Source: Segnochrobactrum spirostomi
GTDB lineage: Bacteria > Pseudomonadota > Alphaproteobacteria > Rhizobiales > Segnochrobactraceae
Assembly: GCF_009600605.1 (NCBI RefSeq)
Contig: NZ_VWNA01000001.1
Location: forward strand, 2,280,501 to 2,344,500
Length of the DNA stretch: 64,000 bases
Direction: 5' to 3'
Shown here piece after piece: positions 30,589 through 39,952 of this stretch. Made by a program: the position numbers and the translations under genes. The notes under the pieces are model-generated. The model had not been told where the DNA came from. It made no database searches and saw only the letters and a program-made list of their open reading frames with translations. Position 1 is the stretch's first letter. Every line of letters starts with the position of its first letter.

Positions 30589-31737
30589 TCAGACCGCGCG
30601 GCGGGCGGCGGGCTCGGCGGGCGAGGCAGCGCGTTCGGTGCGGCCGTCGTCGACCTCGAGGCTTTCGAGCCGGTTGCCGCGGCGGGCGATCTTGTCGGTC
30701 GAGATGACGATCTGGTCGATGTCGTTGGTGACCTGACCGAAATGCTTGCCGAGGGCGCGCACCCGCTCGTCGAGCCGCACGATGTCCTCGACGAGCTTGC
30801 GCACCTCGGACTGGATCAGGTGGGCCTGCTCGCGCATCCGCTCGTCGCGCAGGATCGATTGGACGAGCTGGATCGACAGCATGAGGAGCGAGGGCGAGAC
30901 GAACACCACGCGGCCCGCGAGCGCCTTGGCGACGACGTCCTCGTAGCGTTCGTGGAGTTCGGCGAACAGGGATTCCGAGGGGATGAAGAGGAGCGTCGTG
31001 TCCTGGGTCTCGCCGGGGATCTGGTAGCGGGCGCGCAGATCCTCGACATGTTTCATCACGTCGCGGCGGAACTGCGCCTCGGCCGCCTTCGTGGCATCCG
31101 GCGTTTCCGCCGCGCGCACGCGGCTCCAGGCCTCGAGCGGGAACTTCGCGTCGATGACGAGGACCGGCTGGCCGTTCGGCAGCCGCACCACGCAATCGGG
31201 CCGCGTGCCGTTCGACAGCGTGGCCTGGAAGGCGAAGGTGCCCTCGGGTAGGCCGTCGCGGACGATCGCCTCCATGCGGCCCTGGCCGAAGGCGCCGCGC
31301 GATTGTTTGTCGGCAAAGATTCTCTCGAGCTGCCGGACGTGGCCGGTCAGATCGCCGATGGTGCGCTCCGCCTTGTCGATCACCGCGAGGCGCTCGGCGA
31401 GGCGGCGCAGGTTCTCGTGGGTCGCCTGGGTGCCCTCGGTCATGGTTTGACCGAGGCGGTGACCGAGGCCGTCGAGGCGGTCGGTGAGGGCGCGGGCGAG
31501 GTCGGATTGCCGGGAGCCGAAGATTTCCGCCATCGTCTTGAGGCGGACCGCGGTCTCCTCCTGGGCGCGTTGCAGGGCCTCGAGCCGCTCATGGGCTTCG
31601 TCGCTCTCGCCGTGGCCGCCGGCCCGGGCGAGCGCGGCGCCCACGAGACCGGCGACGAGCAATGCGAGCGCCGCGGCGGCGACCAGAGGCCACCCCGAGA
31701 CGCTCGTTTCGGCGATCGAGAAGACGATGTCCTGCAT
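30589..31737 (-). CDS. rmuC: DNA recombination protein RmuC
   Basis: 382 residues. A single N-terminal membrane helix (WPLVAAAALALLVAGLVGAA) is followed by a long coiled coil (about residues 45-145) and the RmuC nuclease-like domain: RPDCVVRLPNGQPVLVIDAK, FPLEAWSR, TLLFIPSESLFAELHERYED and VVFVSPSLLMLSIQLVQSIL. RmuC limits rearrangements between inverted repeats. The family is usually 370-480 residues. Confidence 0.93.
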   Translation of the reverse strand: MQDIVFSIAETSVSGWPLVAAAALALLVAGLVGAALARAGGHGESDEAHERLEALQRAQEETAVRLKTMAEIFGSRQSDLARALTDRLDGLGHRLGQTMTEGTQATHENLRRLAERLAVIDKAERTIGDLTGHVRQLERIFADKQSRGAFGQGRMEAIVRDGLPEGTFAFQATLSNGTRPDCVVRLPNGQPVLVIDAKFPLEAWSRVRAAETPDATKAAEAQFRRDVMKHVEDLRARYQIPGETQDTTLLFIPSESLFAELHERYEDVVAKALAGRVVFVSPSLLMLSIQLVQSILRDERMREQAHLIQSEVRKLVEDIVRLDERVRALGKHFGQVTNDIDQIVISTDKIARRGNRLESLEVDDGRTERAASPAEPAARRAV

Positions 31738-31812
31738 TGCCCCCTTCTACCCGATTCGCCGTCGTACCGCCCGGGATCGCGGGCAGGGCGGGGGCGGGGA
31801 GGGGCGGCGGGA

Positions 31813-32895
31813 TCAGCTCGCGTAGCGGCTCGCGTCGGCGCCGTAATAGTTGATGTAACGCGTGTTGATGCGATCGACCGGCAGCACGATGAAGACGTCG
31901 GTGGTGCCGAACTGACGATCGACCACCGCGCCGTCGCCGATGTAGGCGCCGATGCGGAGATAGCCCTTGATCAACGGCGGCAGGGCATGGAGCGCGGCGC
32001 GGGTGTCGATCGTGTCCTTCGCCATCCGATTCATCTCGACATAGCGGCTCTCAAGCGCCCGCACCCGCCACTCATCCGGCGCGCGGCAATGGTGGTGCAG
32101 GAAGGACAGCGGGGTCGCGAGGGCGTCGGGATCGGTCCCTTCGAGGGAAGCGACGCCGATCAGGGCATCGACCCTGTGTTGCAGGGTGTAGGCCCAGACC
32201 CCGTGCCAAAGCAGCTCCACCGTCCGCTTGCTGCGATAGGGCGCGAGCACGCAGGAGCGGCCGAGCTCCAGGAAGGAGTGGCCGGGATGGGATTGGATGA
32301 TCGGCGCGATATCGTATTCGGAGGCGGTGTAGAAACCGCCGTGGCGCTCGGCGATCTCTTGGCGGAGCAGCCGGTAGGTGCCGACGACCTGCGGCTTCTT
32401 GCGCCGGAACGGCTTCGGCGCGGCCGCATGGTCGAGCACCAGCATGTGGTCGCAGATGGCGTCGAAGGCATCGGAATCGCGCCGCGTCGTCTTGGTGACG
32501 GCATCGGCGATGGCCGACATCTCATCGTAGAAGACGTGGTAGCGAACGCTCTGGGAGCGGCGGATCTCCCCCTTCGTACGGGCAAGGCGCACTTCCAGAT
32601 CGCCCAGTCGGCCGAGCGTCGGCGCCTCGGGATCGAGCGGCAGCAGGCGGGTGCCGGGGAGGCGGAGGCCAGGAAGAGCGTTGAAGCGGCGCAGGCCCGC
32701 TCCGGTCCCGTGGTCGGCCCGGCGCGGCATCGGGAAGCCGGCGGGGAAGCCCTTCAGGAAGGGCAGCGGCCCGGGCGCCGGATCGGTCCCGGTCTTGGCC
32801 GCGGCGTTGGTCGCAGCCGGCGGGAACACATGCTCGGCGAGAGCCTGGGGCAGGAACGGCGGCATTTGGGGCTCGGACTTTTCCGATCGTCTCAT
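31813..32895 (-). CDS. olsB: OlsB-like ornithine-acyl[ACP] N-acyltransferase (GNAT)
   Basis: 360 residues, longer than typical OlsB (about 290) because of a Pro/Ala-rich N-terminus of about 75 residues. The acyltransferase domain (Pfam Acetyltransf_5) is clear: LEVRLARTKGEIRRSQSVRY, FDAICDHMLVLDH, VVGTYRLLRQEIA, FYTASEYDI, LELGRSCVLAPYRSKRTVEL and LIGVASLEGTDPDA. It would transfer a 3-hydroxyacyl group to ornithine in ornithine-lipid synthesis. The partner olsA is not in the window. Ribosome site GGGAGGGAA before the ATG. Confidence 0.85.
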   Translation of the reverse strand: MRRSEKSEPQMPPFLPQALAEHVFPPAATNAAAKTGTDPAPGPLPFLKGFPAGFPMPRRADHGTGAGLRRFNALPGLRLPGTRLLPLDPEAPTLGRLGDLEVRLARTKGEIRRSQSVRYHVFYDEMSAIADAVTKTTRRDSDAFDAICDHMLVLDHAAAPKPFRRKKPQVVGTYRLLRQEIAERHGGFYTASEYDIAPIIQSHPGHSFLELGRSCVLAPYRSKRTVELLWHGVWAYTLQHRVDALIGVASLEGTDPDALATPLSFLHHHCRAPDEWRVRALESRYVEMNRMAKDTIDTRAALHALPPLIKGYLRIGAYIGDGAVVDRQFGTTDVFIVLPVDRINTRYINYYGADASRYAS

Positions 32896-33171
32896 GCGTT
32901 CCCTCCCGCGGGCCGATCTCGCGGGCGATTCGCCGCAGCCCGGTCGGTGCGGAAAGCCCGTCTACGCCCAGCCCGTCGGTGAGCGCGTTCACGTCGGGTC
33001 GGCCGGATCTCGACCCGCGCAGCGGCGCGGCGCCTCATCAGCCTCCGCGCATGACTCACCGAGAAAACATAGTTTGCCGACACTTCTATGACAACTGCGA
33101 CGGCGCAGCATCTCGTGCGCCCGCCCGTGCGCGGGGGGTATGCGGACGCGCCTTCGGCGTGGTTCGCAACC

Positions 33172-33869
33172 CTAAGCCGCCACCGCGGCGAGGCTCGGGC
33201 CGGCGGAGCGCAGGGCGAGCGCCTCCGCGAGGTGATGGCGGCCGACGCGATCCTCGCCGTCGAGATCGGCGAGGGTGCGGGCGACCTTGAGCACGCGGTG
33301 ATAGCCCCGGGCGGACAGACGGAGGCTCTCGGCCGCGCCGGCGATCAGCGCACGGCCCGCCGCGTCGGACTCGGCGACCGTCTCGATGAGGTTCGGCCCG
33401 CACTCGGCGTTGAGACGCGCCGGCACACCGAGCGCCTCGAACCGCGCCGTCTGCCGCGCCCGCGCCGCCGCGACCCGGGCGGCGACCTCGGCCGAACCCT
33501 CTGCCGGCGGCGGCAACGTGAGATCGGCGGCGGAGACCGCCGGCACCTCGATCCGCAGGTCGACGCGGTCGAGGAACGGGCCGGAGAGGCGGGCCTGATA
33601 ATCTGCGGCGCAGCGCGGCCCGCGCCGGCAAGTGTGGCCGGGTTCGCCGGCGAGCCCGCAGCGGCAGGGGTTCATGGCGGCGACGAGCTGGATCGAGGCC
33701 GGGTAGGCGACGCGATGGTTCGCCCGGGCAATCACCGCCTCGCGGTTCTCCAGGGGCTGGCGGAGCGCGTCGAGCACCTGGGGGTGGAATTCGGGCAACT
33801 CGTCGAGGAACAGCACGCCGTGGTGGGCGAGCGAGACCTCGCCGGGCCGGGCCCGGAGGCCGCCGCCGA
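33172..33869 (-). pseudogene. comM: comM/yifB (Mg-chelatase-like AAA+), 3' half, cut by the transposon
   Basis: C-terminal part of the ComM/YifB ATPase: GGGLRARPGEVSLAHHGVLF, LDELPEFHPQVLDALRQPLE, VAAMNPCRCG, a zinc-type C-x-R-G-x-x-C, FLDRVDLRIEVP and LSARGYHRVLKVARTLADLD. The reading frame stops abruptly just before the conserved Gly-Gly-Gly, at a sequence beginning TGTG and a sharp composition change. The 5' half is not in the window. comM is a known attachment site of Tn7-like elements (Tn6022 family), so this is insertional disruption. Confidence 0.93.
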
Positions 33870-34008
33870 TGTGATTTTTCGGAGATAATGAGATGAAGTG
33901 CCGATTCGTTCTCCTCGTTGGCCCCGAAATGGCGGACCATAGTTCTCAAATCAGGCGAGACGGGATCGCCTTTTTTCGCAGCGAATGCGACACGATTGGA
34001 GGTCGCCG
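33870..34008 (+). repeat. Transposon left end with candidate TnsB-binding repeats
   Basis: TGT terminus followed by three loosely similar motifs: GAAGTGCCGA (33895), GAAATGGCGGA (33926) and GAATGCGACA (33983). Tn7-like ends carry several TnsB sites of about 20 bases, so these are candidates. The similarity is weak without the other end to compare. Confidence 0.4.
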
Positions 34009-34704
34009 GTGACCCGAATTATCCCGCCCAGCCATCGTTCAATTACCGGATCGTTGCCGACGCGATTTCCGGAACGACAGCTTCACTATGAGTCGAAGCT
34101 TGAGCGCGATTTTCTCATTTTTCTGGAGATAGATCACGAGATTGAGGCGGTTGTAACTCAGCCAATCACAATTGATATTTTTGTCGATGGGCGTCGACGT
34201 CGATACACGCCTGATGTACTTGCTATCTGGTGGGATGACGTGTATTTCCCGTATGGGAAGCGCAGGGTGATTTTTGAAGTAAAGCCGCGTTCTGTGCTTA
34301 AAAAAGATTATGAAAAGCTTGCTCCCAAGTACCGTGCCGCGAAGGCGTACTTTGAGGCAAGGGGAGTCGGCTTCCGCGTGATCACCGACCGCAGCATTTA
34401 TTGCCCTAGGCAGGCGAATGCCGCGCTGATCGGCCCGGCCATGCGGCGCCCGCTTTCCCAAGACATCATATCAACCGTTCGCGCAATCCTCACCTATCCC
34501 GGAGTGGCCAGTCGCTCCCTAAGTGAGGTTAGGAAGCTTCTCGTCGCGGACGGGCTCCTACGCGACACCGCACAGCAGGCTCTGCTACATATGCTTGGCA
34601 TGCGATATTTGGTCGCAGATCTCGCTGCGCCGATCGGTGACGAGACGAGGGTGAGATGGTGGGCCGACGTGATTGCCGAGGAGGCCGCGCTTGAAACGGA
34701 TTAA
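34009..34704 (+). CDS. tnsA: TnsA-like transposon endonuclease
   Basis: 231 residues from the GTG at 34009, placed seven bases after TTGGAGGT; an in-frame ATG at 33985 lacks such a site. The restriction-endonuclease-like core shows Glu in LHYESKLERDFLIFLEID, Asp in RRRYTPDVLAIW and E-V-K in VIFEVKPRS, the PD-(D/E)xK triad of TnsA. The C-terminal part (RSLSEVRKLLVADGLLRDT) is a winged-helix-like region that contacts TnsC in Tn7. TnsA cuts the 5' ends of the donor, giving cut-and-paste transposition with TnsB. Its gene overlaps tnsB by 14 bases. Confidence 0.93.
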   Translation: MTRIIPPSHRSITGSLPTRFPERQLHYESKLERDFLIFLEIDHEIEAVVTQPITIDIFVDGRRRRYTPDVLAIWWDDVYFPYGKRRVIFEVKPRSVLKKDYEKLAPKYRAAKAYFEARGVGFRVITDRSIYCPRQANAALIGPAMRRPLSQDIISTVRAILTYPGVASRSLSEVRKLLVADGLLRDTAQQALLHMLGMRYLVADLAAPIGDETRVRWWADVIAEEAALETD

Positions 34705-36616
34705 TTTCAGCGTTGGAGAGCAGGTTTCAATCGGTGGTCGAGTTGGCCGCTTTGTGAGGATCCTGGATTTCAATCGCTTCCTTGTCCGCTTCGAGAGCGG
34801 CGACGTCCGCCTCGTTGCGCCGGGTGACGTTGATCGCGATGGAAATACCCTAGACGTCAAGCGTCACTTCGACGATTGCACCCCGGCCGAAATTGAACTG
34901 GCCTACCGATGGCGCGACGCGCTGCGCCCACTCCTGGACCAAAGCACCGAGCGAGGTGGGCGCGATGCGGTCGTCGCCTCGGCTGCTGAAATGCTCGGGG
35001 TCAGCCGCGCGACCGTATACCGACGGTTGGATCAGTGGAACGGGGATCCAGTGAGCCTCCTGCCGGGAAGGAGATCAGGCGGCCGAGGGCGCAGTCGATT
35101 AGGAGACGAAAGGGATGCTTTGCTTTCGTTCCTAATCGATAAAGAGTACCTCAATCGCAAGCAACGGAACGTCAAAGAGTTTTACGACGATTTCCTACTG
35201 CCGGCGTTTGCTGACGCAAAGCTCCCGTCTCCAAGCTTACCCACAGTCTATCGTCACATTGAAGCTCTCGATCCGGTCTTGGTGATTGAGCGCCGTATCG
35301 GCAAGCGGGCGGCGCGAGATGCGAAATCCAAAATGATGGGAAAATTCCCATTTGGCACGGCGCCCCTTTCCTGCGTTCAGATAGACTACTGGCCTTACGA
35401 CGTTGAGATCGTGGACGATAACTACCGCATCCCGATCGGCCGTCCATGGCTTGCGATGGCCATCGACACCCACACTTGTATGCCTACGGGCTACGTACTC
35501 ACCCTGGATGATCCTTCAGCCAGCGTTGCCGGGGCGGCAGTCTTCCACTCCATCACCCGTAAGGAGCCTTGGCTTCGCGCGATAGGCGTGGATATGACTT
35601 GGCCGGTATGGGGACTTCCACTGATCGTGATGGCGGACAACGCCAAGGAGTTCCGCGGCACAATGCTTCGCCGGTTCCTCTCTCAGGAGGATCGGGAGCT
35701 CCTGAATAGGCCCGTCAAACGTCCCCAGTTTGGCGCGCACATCGAGCGATTCTTCGGCACGCTCGCCAGGAAAGTGAAATCAGCGCCAGGCGCAACTGGC
35801 TCCAATGTCGTTGAGCGTAAGACGCGCGACAGTGCCAAGACGGCGAGCCTTACGTTGCAAGAGCTCGAGCTACACCTTCTGAGCGTTCTGAAAGAATACA
35901 TGAATACCGTGCATGCCTCGCTTGGAGGGCTGACGCCACTTCAGAAATGGCGTTCGTGCTTCTTCGAGGATGGAGTGCAGGTGCGGGAATTACCAGAGGA
36001 GCCCGCTAATCTCGAGCAAATACGTGTTGAGCTCCTGCCGTTTAAGATGCTCACACTGCAGACTTATGGGATCCGCTGGGACAAAATTAGTTACGATTCC
36101 GACGAACTGGTCGCGATGCGCCACCGGTACTCCCGCCATAAGGGCAAGACTTTTACTGTGCGGCGGGATTCGCGAGACGTGAGCCGCGCCTATGTCTGGG
36201 ACCCGGATAACAAACGCTATCTGACGGTTCCCTATAGGCACCCGGAAGGACCGCCGATGAGTGTATGGGAGCTCCGTGCGTTGAGGGCAGAGTTCAAAGA
36301 GAAAGGCCGGCGTGCGTTCACAGAGCTTGAGATATTCGACGCTTGCAAAGAACGGCGCCAACGGCAGGCGCTGCTTGAAGAGGCAGGCAAGCTGACCCGC
36401 AAAGCGCAACGCGAGAACCAACGCCGGCGCAGCCAGGGGGCGGCGATCGCGCGCGAGCAGATCATCATTGCGGCGACTGCTGCGCGCGCCGAGCAGGTCA
36501 TCCCGATAGCCCGCAGCGGGCCGTCGCCTCATGATCCGAGTAGCACGACCTATGTAATAACGCCCACGGCTGCACCAGACGAGGCTGGGGACGACTATGA
36601 CGATTTGGACATCTAA
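34691..36616 (+). CDS. tnsB: TnsB-like DDE transposase
   Basis: 641 residues, starting at TTG 34691 behind GAGGAGG. N-terminal helix-turn-helix region: SAAEMLGVSRATVYRRLDQW. The retroviral-integrase core carries Asp near 230 (CVQIDYWPYDVE), Asp near 316 (VMADNAKEFRG) and Glu near 352 (FGAHIERFFGT). A basic C-terminal tail (ARKAQREN-like, about residues 540-600) is where TnsB contacts TnsC. It makes the 3' cuts and strand transfer. GC content is clearly lower than in the chromosome to the left. Confidence 0.94.
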   Translation: MKRINFSVGEQVSIGGRVGRFVRILDFNRFLVRFESGDVRLVAPGDVDRDGNTLDVKRHFDDCTPAEIELAYRWRDALRPLLDQSTERGGRDAVVASAAEMLGVSRATVYRRLDQWNGDPVSLLPGRRSGGRGRSRLGDERDALLSFLIDKEYLNRKQRNVKEFYDDFLLPAFADAKLPSPSLPTVYRHIEALDPVLVIERRIGKRAARDAKSKMMGKFPFGTAPLSCVQIDYWPYDVEIVDDNYRIPIGRPWLAMAIDTHTCMPTGYVLTLDDPSASVAGAAVFHSITRKEPWLRAIGVDMTWPVWGLPLIVMADNAKEFRGTMLRRFLSQEDRELLNRPVKRPQFGAHIERFFGTLARKVKSAPGATGSNVVERKTRDSAKTASLTLQELELHLLSVLKEYMNTVHASLGGLTPLQKWRSCFFEDGVQVRELPEEPANLEQIRVELLPFKMLTLQTYGIRWDKISYDSDELVAMRHRYSRHKGKTFTVRRDSRDVSRAYVWDPDNKRYLTVPYRHPEGPPMSVWELRALRAEFKEKGRRAFTELEIFDACKERRQRQALLEEAGKLTRKAQRENQRRRSQGAAIAREQIIIAATAARAEQVIPIARSGPSPHDPSSTTYVITPTAAPDEAGDDYDDLDI

Positions 36617-37530
36617 TGGAACGCCCTCCGATCCCTGCCAAAATCGCGACGGAGGCCGACCTGGGGCACTTGCATCCAAAGGCTCAGGCTCTTGCTCATC
36701 TCCCGTTAGAGGAGCGGATCATCGCTCGGTGGCCAAGCCTTTGGATTGGGCATCGGGCGGCTGATGATGTCTTCAAGACGCTTGATCGCTACCTCCTTAC
36801 GCCGCCCTCGATCCGTCCGCGCAATCTTCTGATCTTTGGCGAGTCCGGCGTTGGAAAATCAACGATCCTAAATCGCTGGGAAAGCCGCGTCCGCGCCGAC
36901 AATGCGAAACGCGTGGAGAGCGAGGATCATGACGGTGCCGGTGAATGGGTGGTCTTGCCGGCCATCCGATTTCAGACGCCACCTGCGGGAGATGAGGCAA
37001 AGCTCTACAACAACATCCTGCTTGAGTTTGGTATGCGGCTTTCGCCCTCCATGGCGCTAGCACAAAAGGAGCTGATGGTCCGCCGACTTATCGCCCAGTG
37101 CGGCGTGAGAGTCATGCTGATGGACGAGTTTCACAACGCGTTGTCAGGTCGGTTCGACAAGCGCCTGCACTTTAACGTTCTAATCAAGAACCTGACCAAC
37201 GAGACCGGCGTGCCGATCGTCGCTGCCGGCACCGAGAGTGTGGACCAAGTCTTTCAGAAGGAGGATCAGCTCAACCGGCGATTCAATCGGTTAAAGCTGG
37301 AACGCATGAAGATGGATGGCGAATGGCGTCGGATTCTTCGCGCCTACGGTAAACTCATACCCCTTCGTCGGCCTAGTGACCTGTCTGAGGCGGGTCTGTC
37401 TGAGCGGCTGTATGCACTGTCCAAAGGCGTAATCGGCGAACTTTCCAACATCCTCTATGACGCAGCATTGGCTGCGGTCGACAGCGGGGAAGAATGCATT
37501 ACGGATAAGCTAATCCGGCTCATTAGATGA
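36616..37530 (+). CDS. tnsC: TnsC-like AAA+ transposition regulator
   Basis: 304 residues of the TniB/TnsC family. Walker A GESGVGKST is at about residue 75, Walker B is VMLMDEFHNAL, and sensor/Arg-finger regions follow (TNETGVPIVAAGTESV, LNRRFNRLKLERM). It joins target selection (TniQ) to the TnsAB transposase. The start overlaps the tnsB stop (TAATG). Confidence 0.93.
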   Translation: MERPPIPAKIATEADLGHLHPKAQALAHLPLEERIIARWPSLWIGHRAADDVFKTLDRYLLTPPSIRPRNLLIFGESGVGKSTILNRWESRVRADNAKRVESEDHDGAGEWVVLPAIRFQTPPAGDEAKLYNNILLEFGMRLSPSMALAQKELMVRRLIAQCGVRVMLMDEFHNALSGRFDKRLHFNVLIKNLTNETGVPIVAAGTESVDQVFQKEDQLNRRFNRLKLERMKMDGEWRRILRAYGKLIPLRRPSDLSEAGLSERLYALSKGVIGELSNILYDAALAAVDSGEECITDKLIRLIR

Positions 37531-38699
37531 TCACAGAAGTCGAGGCCATCTTCCGTAGGTGGAAGGAGAGCTCCGACCCTACGAAGGCGCGCCCCTGGCC
37601 GTTTCGACCTCAGCCTCGTCACGATGAGCTGCTGTCGTCGTGGTTTTTGCGCGCCGCACAAGGACTCGAGCTGAAGCCCTACACGCTGGCTCACATGACG
37701 TGGCAATCAACCCCTCCTGTCTTGACTCGCGATATCGATAACTTGGCCGACCCGCGGGTGGTTGGCGGAATGGCCGCCAAGACCGACACTCCCATCGATC
37801 GAGCCTGGGGAACTACGCTCGCTGCGTTCGACGGTTCGCTCGTGGAAAGCTATGTCCCTGGAGGTAGGAACGCTTGGGTCCTGCAACTCGGAGTGTGGCA
37901 CCGCATCCGCAACTTAGCCGGTCTGCAGTTTTGCCCAGCATGCTTAGCCGAGACGGCCTATTTCAAGCGCGCCTGGCGCATAGGGTTCGTCACATGCTGC
38001 GCGGTGCATGGTGTGAAGCTTCTAGATCGGTGCGGTGAGTGTGGCGGTACGGTAGAGCCACATAGATCTCTGGCTATATGCAGTTGTTCACGGTGCGGCG
38101 CCGACCTCCGCGAGGGCGCGCGCGTCAGAGCCGGCCGGCGCGTTGTTAAGCTCCAGGCACATGCGTCAGCCATTCTGGCACGTGGCTGGGGTTATCTCGG
38201 AGAGAATATCTTCAGCTGGAGCCATCTTTATTTCGAGACCTTGCGCATCATTGCCAAGGCTTTGGCGCATGGTCCGCGCTCAGAAGCTCTCCGTCGTGTT
38301 GTAGCTCGGCGGTACGGAGGCGATCCTTCCCCGTTTCCTTGGAGCAGCGGGCGCAGTTTGGAGCATTTCAGCGTTCATGATCGCTACCGACTCGTCGATC
38401 TTGTAGCGCCACTTCTGAAAGAGTGGCCAACTCGTTTGGTCGAGGCCTGTCGCGAGGCAAGGATGTGGCGAAGCTGGATCATCCACGATGACCCCTGCCC
38501 CCCCTACGCCCTTGCAAGCATTGTAAATGAGCATCTTTCCCTAGGTTCCTATAAGCCATCCGAAGTGGAGATTCGAGCAGCACTTGCCTATCTTGACCGC
38601 ATCGGCGGTCCGATCTCGAAGGCCAAGCTCGTGCGGTTGATCGGCGACTGCGAGGCCGTAGATGCAATCATGCAGGTGGAGGCTAATAATCGTCTGTGA
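37527..38699 (+). CDS. tniQ: TniQ/TnsD-family target-selection protein
   Basis: 390 residues. N-terminal TniQ domain: RPQPRHDELLSSWFLRAAQG. Zinc clusters: FCPACLAETAYFKRAWRIGF, CCAVHGVKLLDRCGECGG and a third C-x-x-C pair in CSCSRCGADL. The C-terminal region (about 150 residues) is larger than in minimal TniQ and is probably the DNA-reading part of a TnsD-like protein that recognises the comM site (inference from the insertion). ATG overlaps the tnsC stop (ATGA). Confidence 0.92.
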   Translation: MITEVEAIFRRWKESSDPTKARPWPFRPQPRHDELLSSWFLRAAQGLELKPYTLAHMTWQSTPPVLTRDIDNLADPRVVGGMAAKTDTPIDRAWGTTLAAFDGSLVESYVPGGRNAWVLQLGVWHRIRNLAGLQFCPACLAETAYFKRAWRIGFVTCCAVHGVKLLDRCGECGGTVEPHRSLAICSCSRCGADLREGARVRAGRRVVKLQAHASAILARGWGYLGENIFSWSHLYFETLRIIAKALAHGPRSEALRRVVARRYGGDPSPFPWSSGRSLEHFSVHDRYRLVDLVAPLLKEWPTRLVEACREARMWRSWIIHDDPCPPYALASIVNEHLSLGSYKPSEVEIRAALAYLDRIGGPISKAKLVRLIGDCEAVDAIMQVEANNRL

Positions 38700-39030
38700 T
38701 CGCGCTCACCTAAGTAGCCCGCAACCTTTAGAGGAGCCGTGCTGCGCCGCGCACCAAGCGGGCCGATGACGGACTGACCAAATTTCAGCGCTATAGGCAG
38801 CAGCAGCGTCATTGAGGCGTGAAGCTGCGGCGTCGATTGCTTCGGAGCCATGCGACGAGCACGCCGCCTATATCGCGAGCTTGCTCAAGGCGCCGAAAGA
38901 CGACAAGCGCTTCATCTTCCAGGCCGCGAGCCACGCGCAGTGCGCCGTCGGCTTCCTCCATGGCTGCCAGCGCTCATCGACGAAGACGACGGCCCGCCGC
39001 CTCTCATGCTGCCGGGCGACGTCAATCATA
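38700..39030. other. Stretch between tniQ and first cargo operon
   Basis: No convincing gene. A plus-strand frame at about 38850-38980 (HAAYIASLLKAPKDD, FIFQAASHAQCAVGFLHGCQ) has protein-like composition but no start site and no family I recognise. It could be a remnant. Confidence 0.4.
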
Positions 39031-39087
39031 ATGTAGCTAATTTAGAGCTATCTTATGATTGACAAATGCGCATAAAATAGCTACATC
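39031..39087 (+). promoter_or_regulatory. Promoter with inverted operator half-sites for the RHH-GNAT operon
   Basis: A -35 TTGACA (39059) and a -10-like TACATC (39082) have 17-base spacing, 25 bases before the RHH gene. The half-site ATGTAGCTA (39031) and its inverse TAGCTACAT (39078) bracket the -35 and overlap the -10. This layout suits autorepression by the RHH protein or the XRE protein of the operon. Confidence 0.6.
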
Positions 39088-39111
39088 ATAGCGACCTCCA
39101 CGGGGATCGCC

Positions 39112-39321
39112 ATGAGCAAGAAGACCATGACACTCAACCTCACCGAGGCGGAGATGAGTGCCCTTGAGGCGCTGTGCGCCAAGAAGGACCTCAGCAAGAC
39201 CGGCCTGATGCGGCAAGCCCTGCGGCTCTACCAGATGATCGATACCCGGGTGGAGCGCGGCGGCAAGCTGTATTTCGAGGACGACCAGACGAGAGAAAAG
39301 TCGGAAATCATGATGCTATGA
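39112..39321 (+). CDS. Ribbon-helix-helix antitoxin-like protein
   Basis: 69 residues. KKTMTLNLTEAEMSALEALC is a beta strand followed by a helix, then KKDLSKTGLMRQALRLYQMI is the second helix, the MetJ/Arc pattern. It probably autoregulates the operon. Its stop overlaps the start of a GNAT acetyltransferase gene (ATGA), an arrangement seen in RHH-GNAT toxin-antitoxin pairs such as TacAT, although this RHH is not clearly of the DUF1778 type. Confidence 0.7.
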   Translation: MSKKTMTLNLTEAEMSALEALCAKKDLSKTGLMRQALRLYQMIDTRVERGGKLYFEDDQTREKSEIMML

Positions 39322-39941
39322 CATCGTATTCCGTCTTCATCATCGACGCGTCCTCGCGCCAGCCTGTCGAGGCCGAACTGCTCGATACGATCGGCGAGCG
39401 ACAGCTGCTGGACTGGCAATTCCAGTGGCGCCGGACTCTGGAGACCTATCTGCGGCGTCTTGCCGACAACGGGGTGACCCGGCAGGGTCTCGACTGGCCG
39501 CAGAGCTGGCATTGGGACTGGCGCGCAAAGATCGACGAAGTGCGCGGTCTGCTCGGCCACACGGGATACAGCGTTATCTGTAGGGATGTGACCCAGGGCA
39601 TGATGCGGCTCGATCTGGCGAGCCGCCTGGCGCGTCTTGACGGGCAGGTGGGCAAGCCGCTCGTTTATATCGACTACCTCGAAATCGCGCCCTGGAACTG
39701 GAACGAACCCTATGCCGATCCGCCGCTTTATCGCGGTATCGGTCAGGTGCTGATCCGGACCGCGATCCAGAGGAGCTTCGACGAAGGCTTCCACGGTCGT
39801 GTCGCCCTTCATTCCCTGCCGCAGGCGGTCGCGTTCTACGAACGCTGCGGCTTCACCAATCTTGGCACCGATCCGAACCAGTATCGTGGACTGCTACCCT
39901 ACTTCGAGATCACGACGGAGCAAGCCAGGACGTTCTTATGA
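39318..39941 (+). CDS. GNAT-family N-acetyltransferase
   Basis: 207 residues. The acetyl-CoA site is in GIGQVLIRTAIQRSFDEGFH, followed by GRVALHSLPQAVAFYERCGF, the standard GNAT C-terminal half. Central VYIDYLEIAPWN is the beta-4 strand. It is longer than known RHH-paired GNAT toxins (about 160-180). Translationally coupled to the RHH gene before it and followed after 11 bases by an XRE gene, so it could be a toxin or a modifying enzyme. The substrate is unknown. Confidence 0.75.
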   Translation: MTSYSVFIIDASSRQPVEAELLDTIGERQLLDWQFQWRRTLETYLRRLADNGVTRQGLDWPQSWHWDWRAKIDEVRGLLGHTGYSVICRDVTQGMMRLDLASRLARLDGQVGKPLVYIDYLEIAPWNWNEPYADPPLYRGIGQVLIRTAIQRSFDEGFHGRVALHSLPQAVAFYERCGFTNLGTDPNQYRGLLPYFEITTEQARTFL

Positions 39942-39952
39942 GGAGAAGCGCA

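Noticed and set aside
38812..39036. 74-codon frame after tniQ
   Set aside because: Part of it is protein-like, but there is no start signal and the end is low quality; reported only as a possible remnant.
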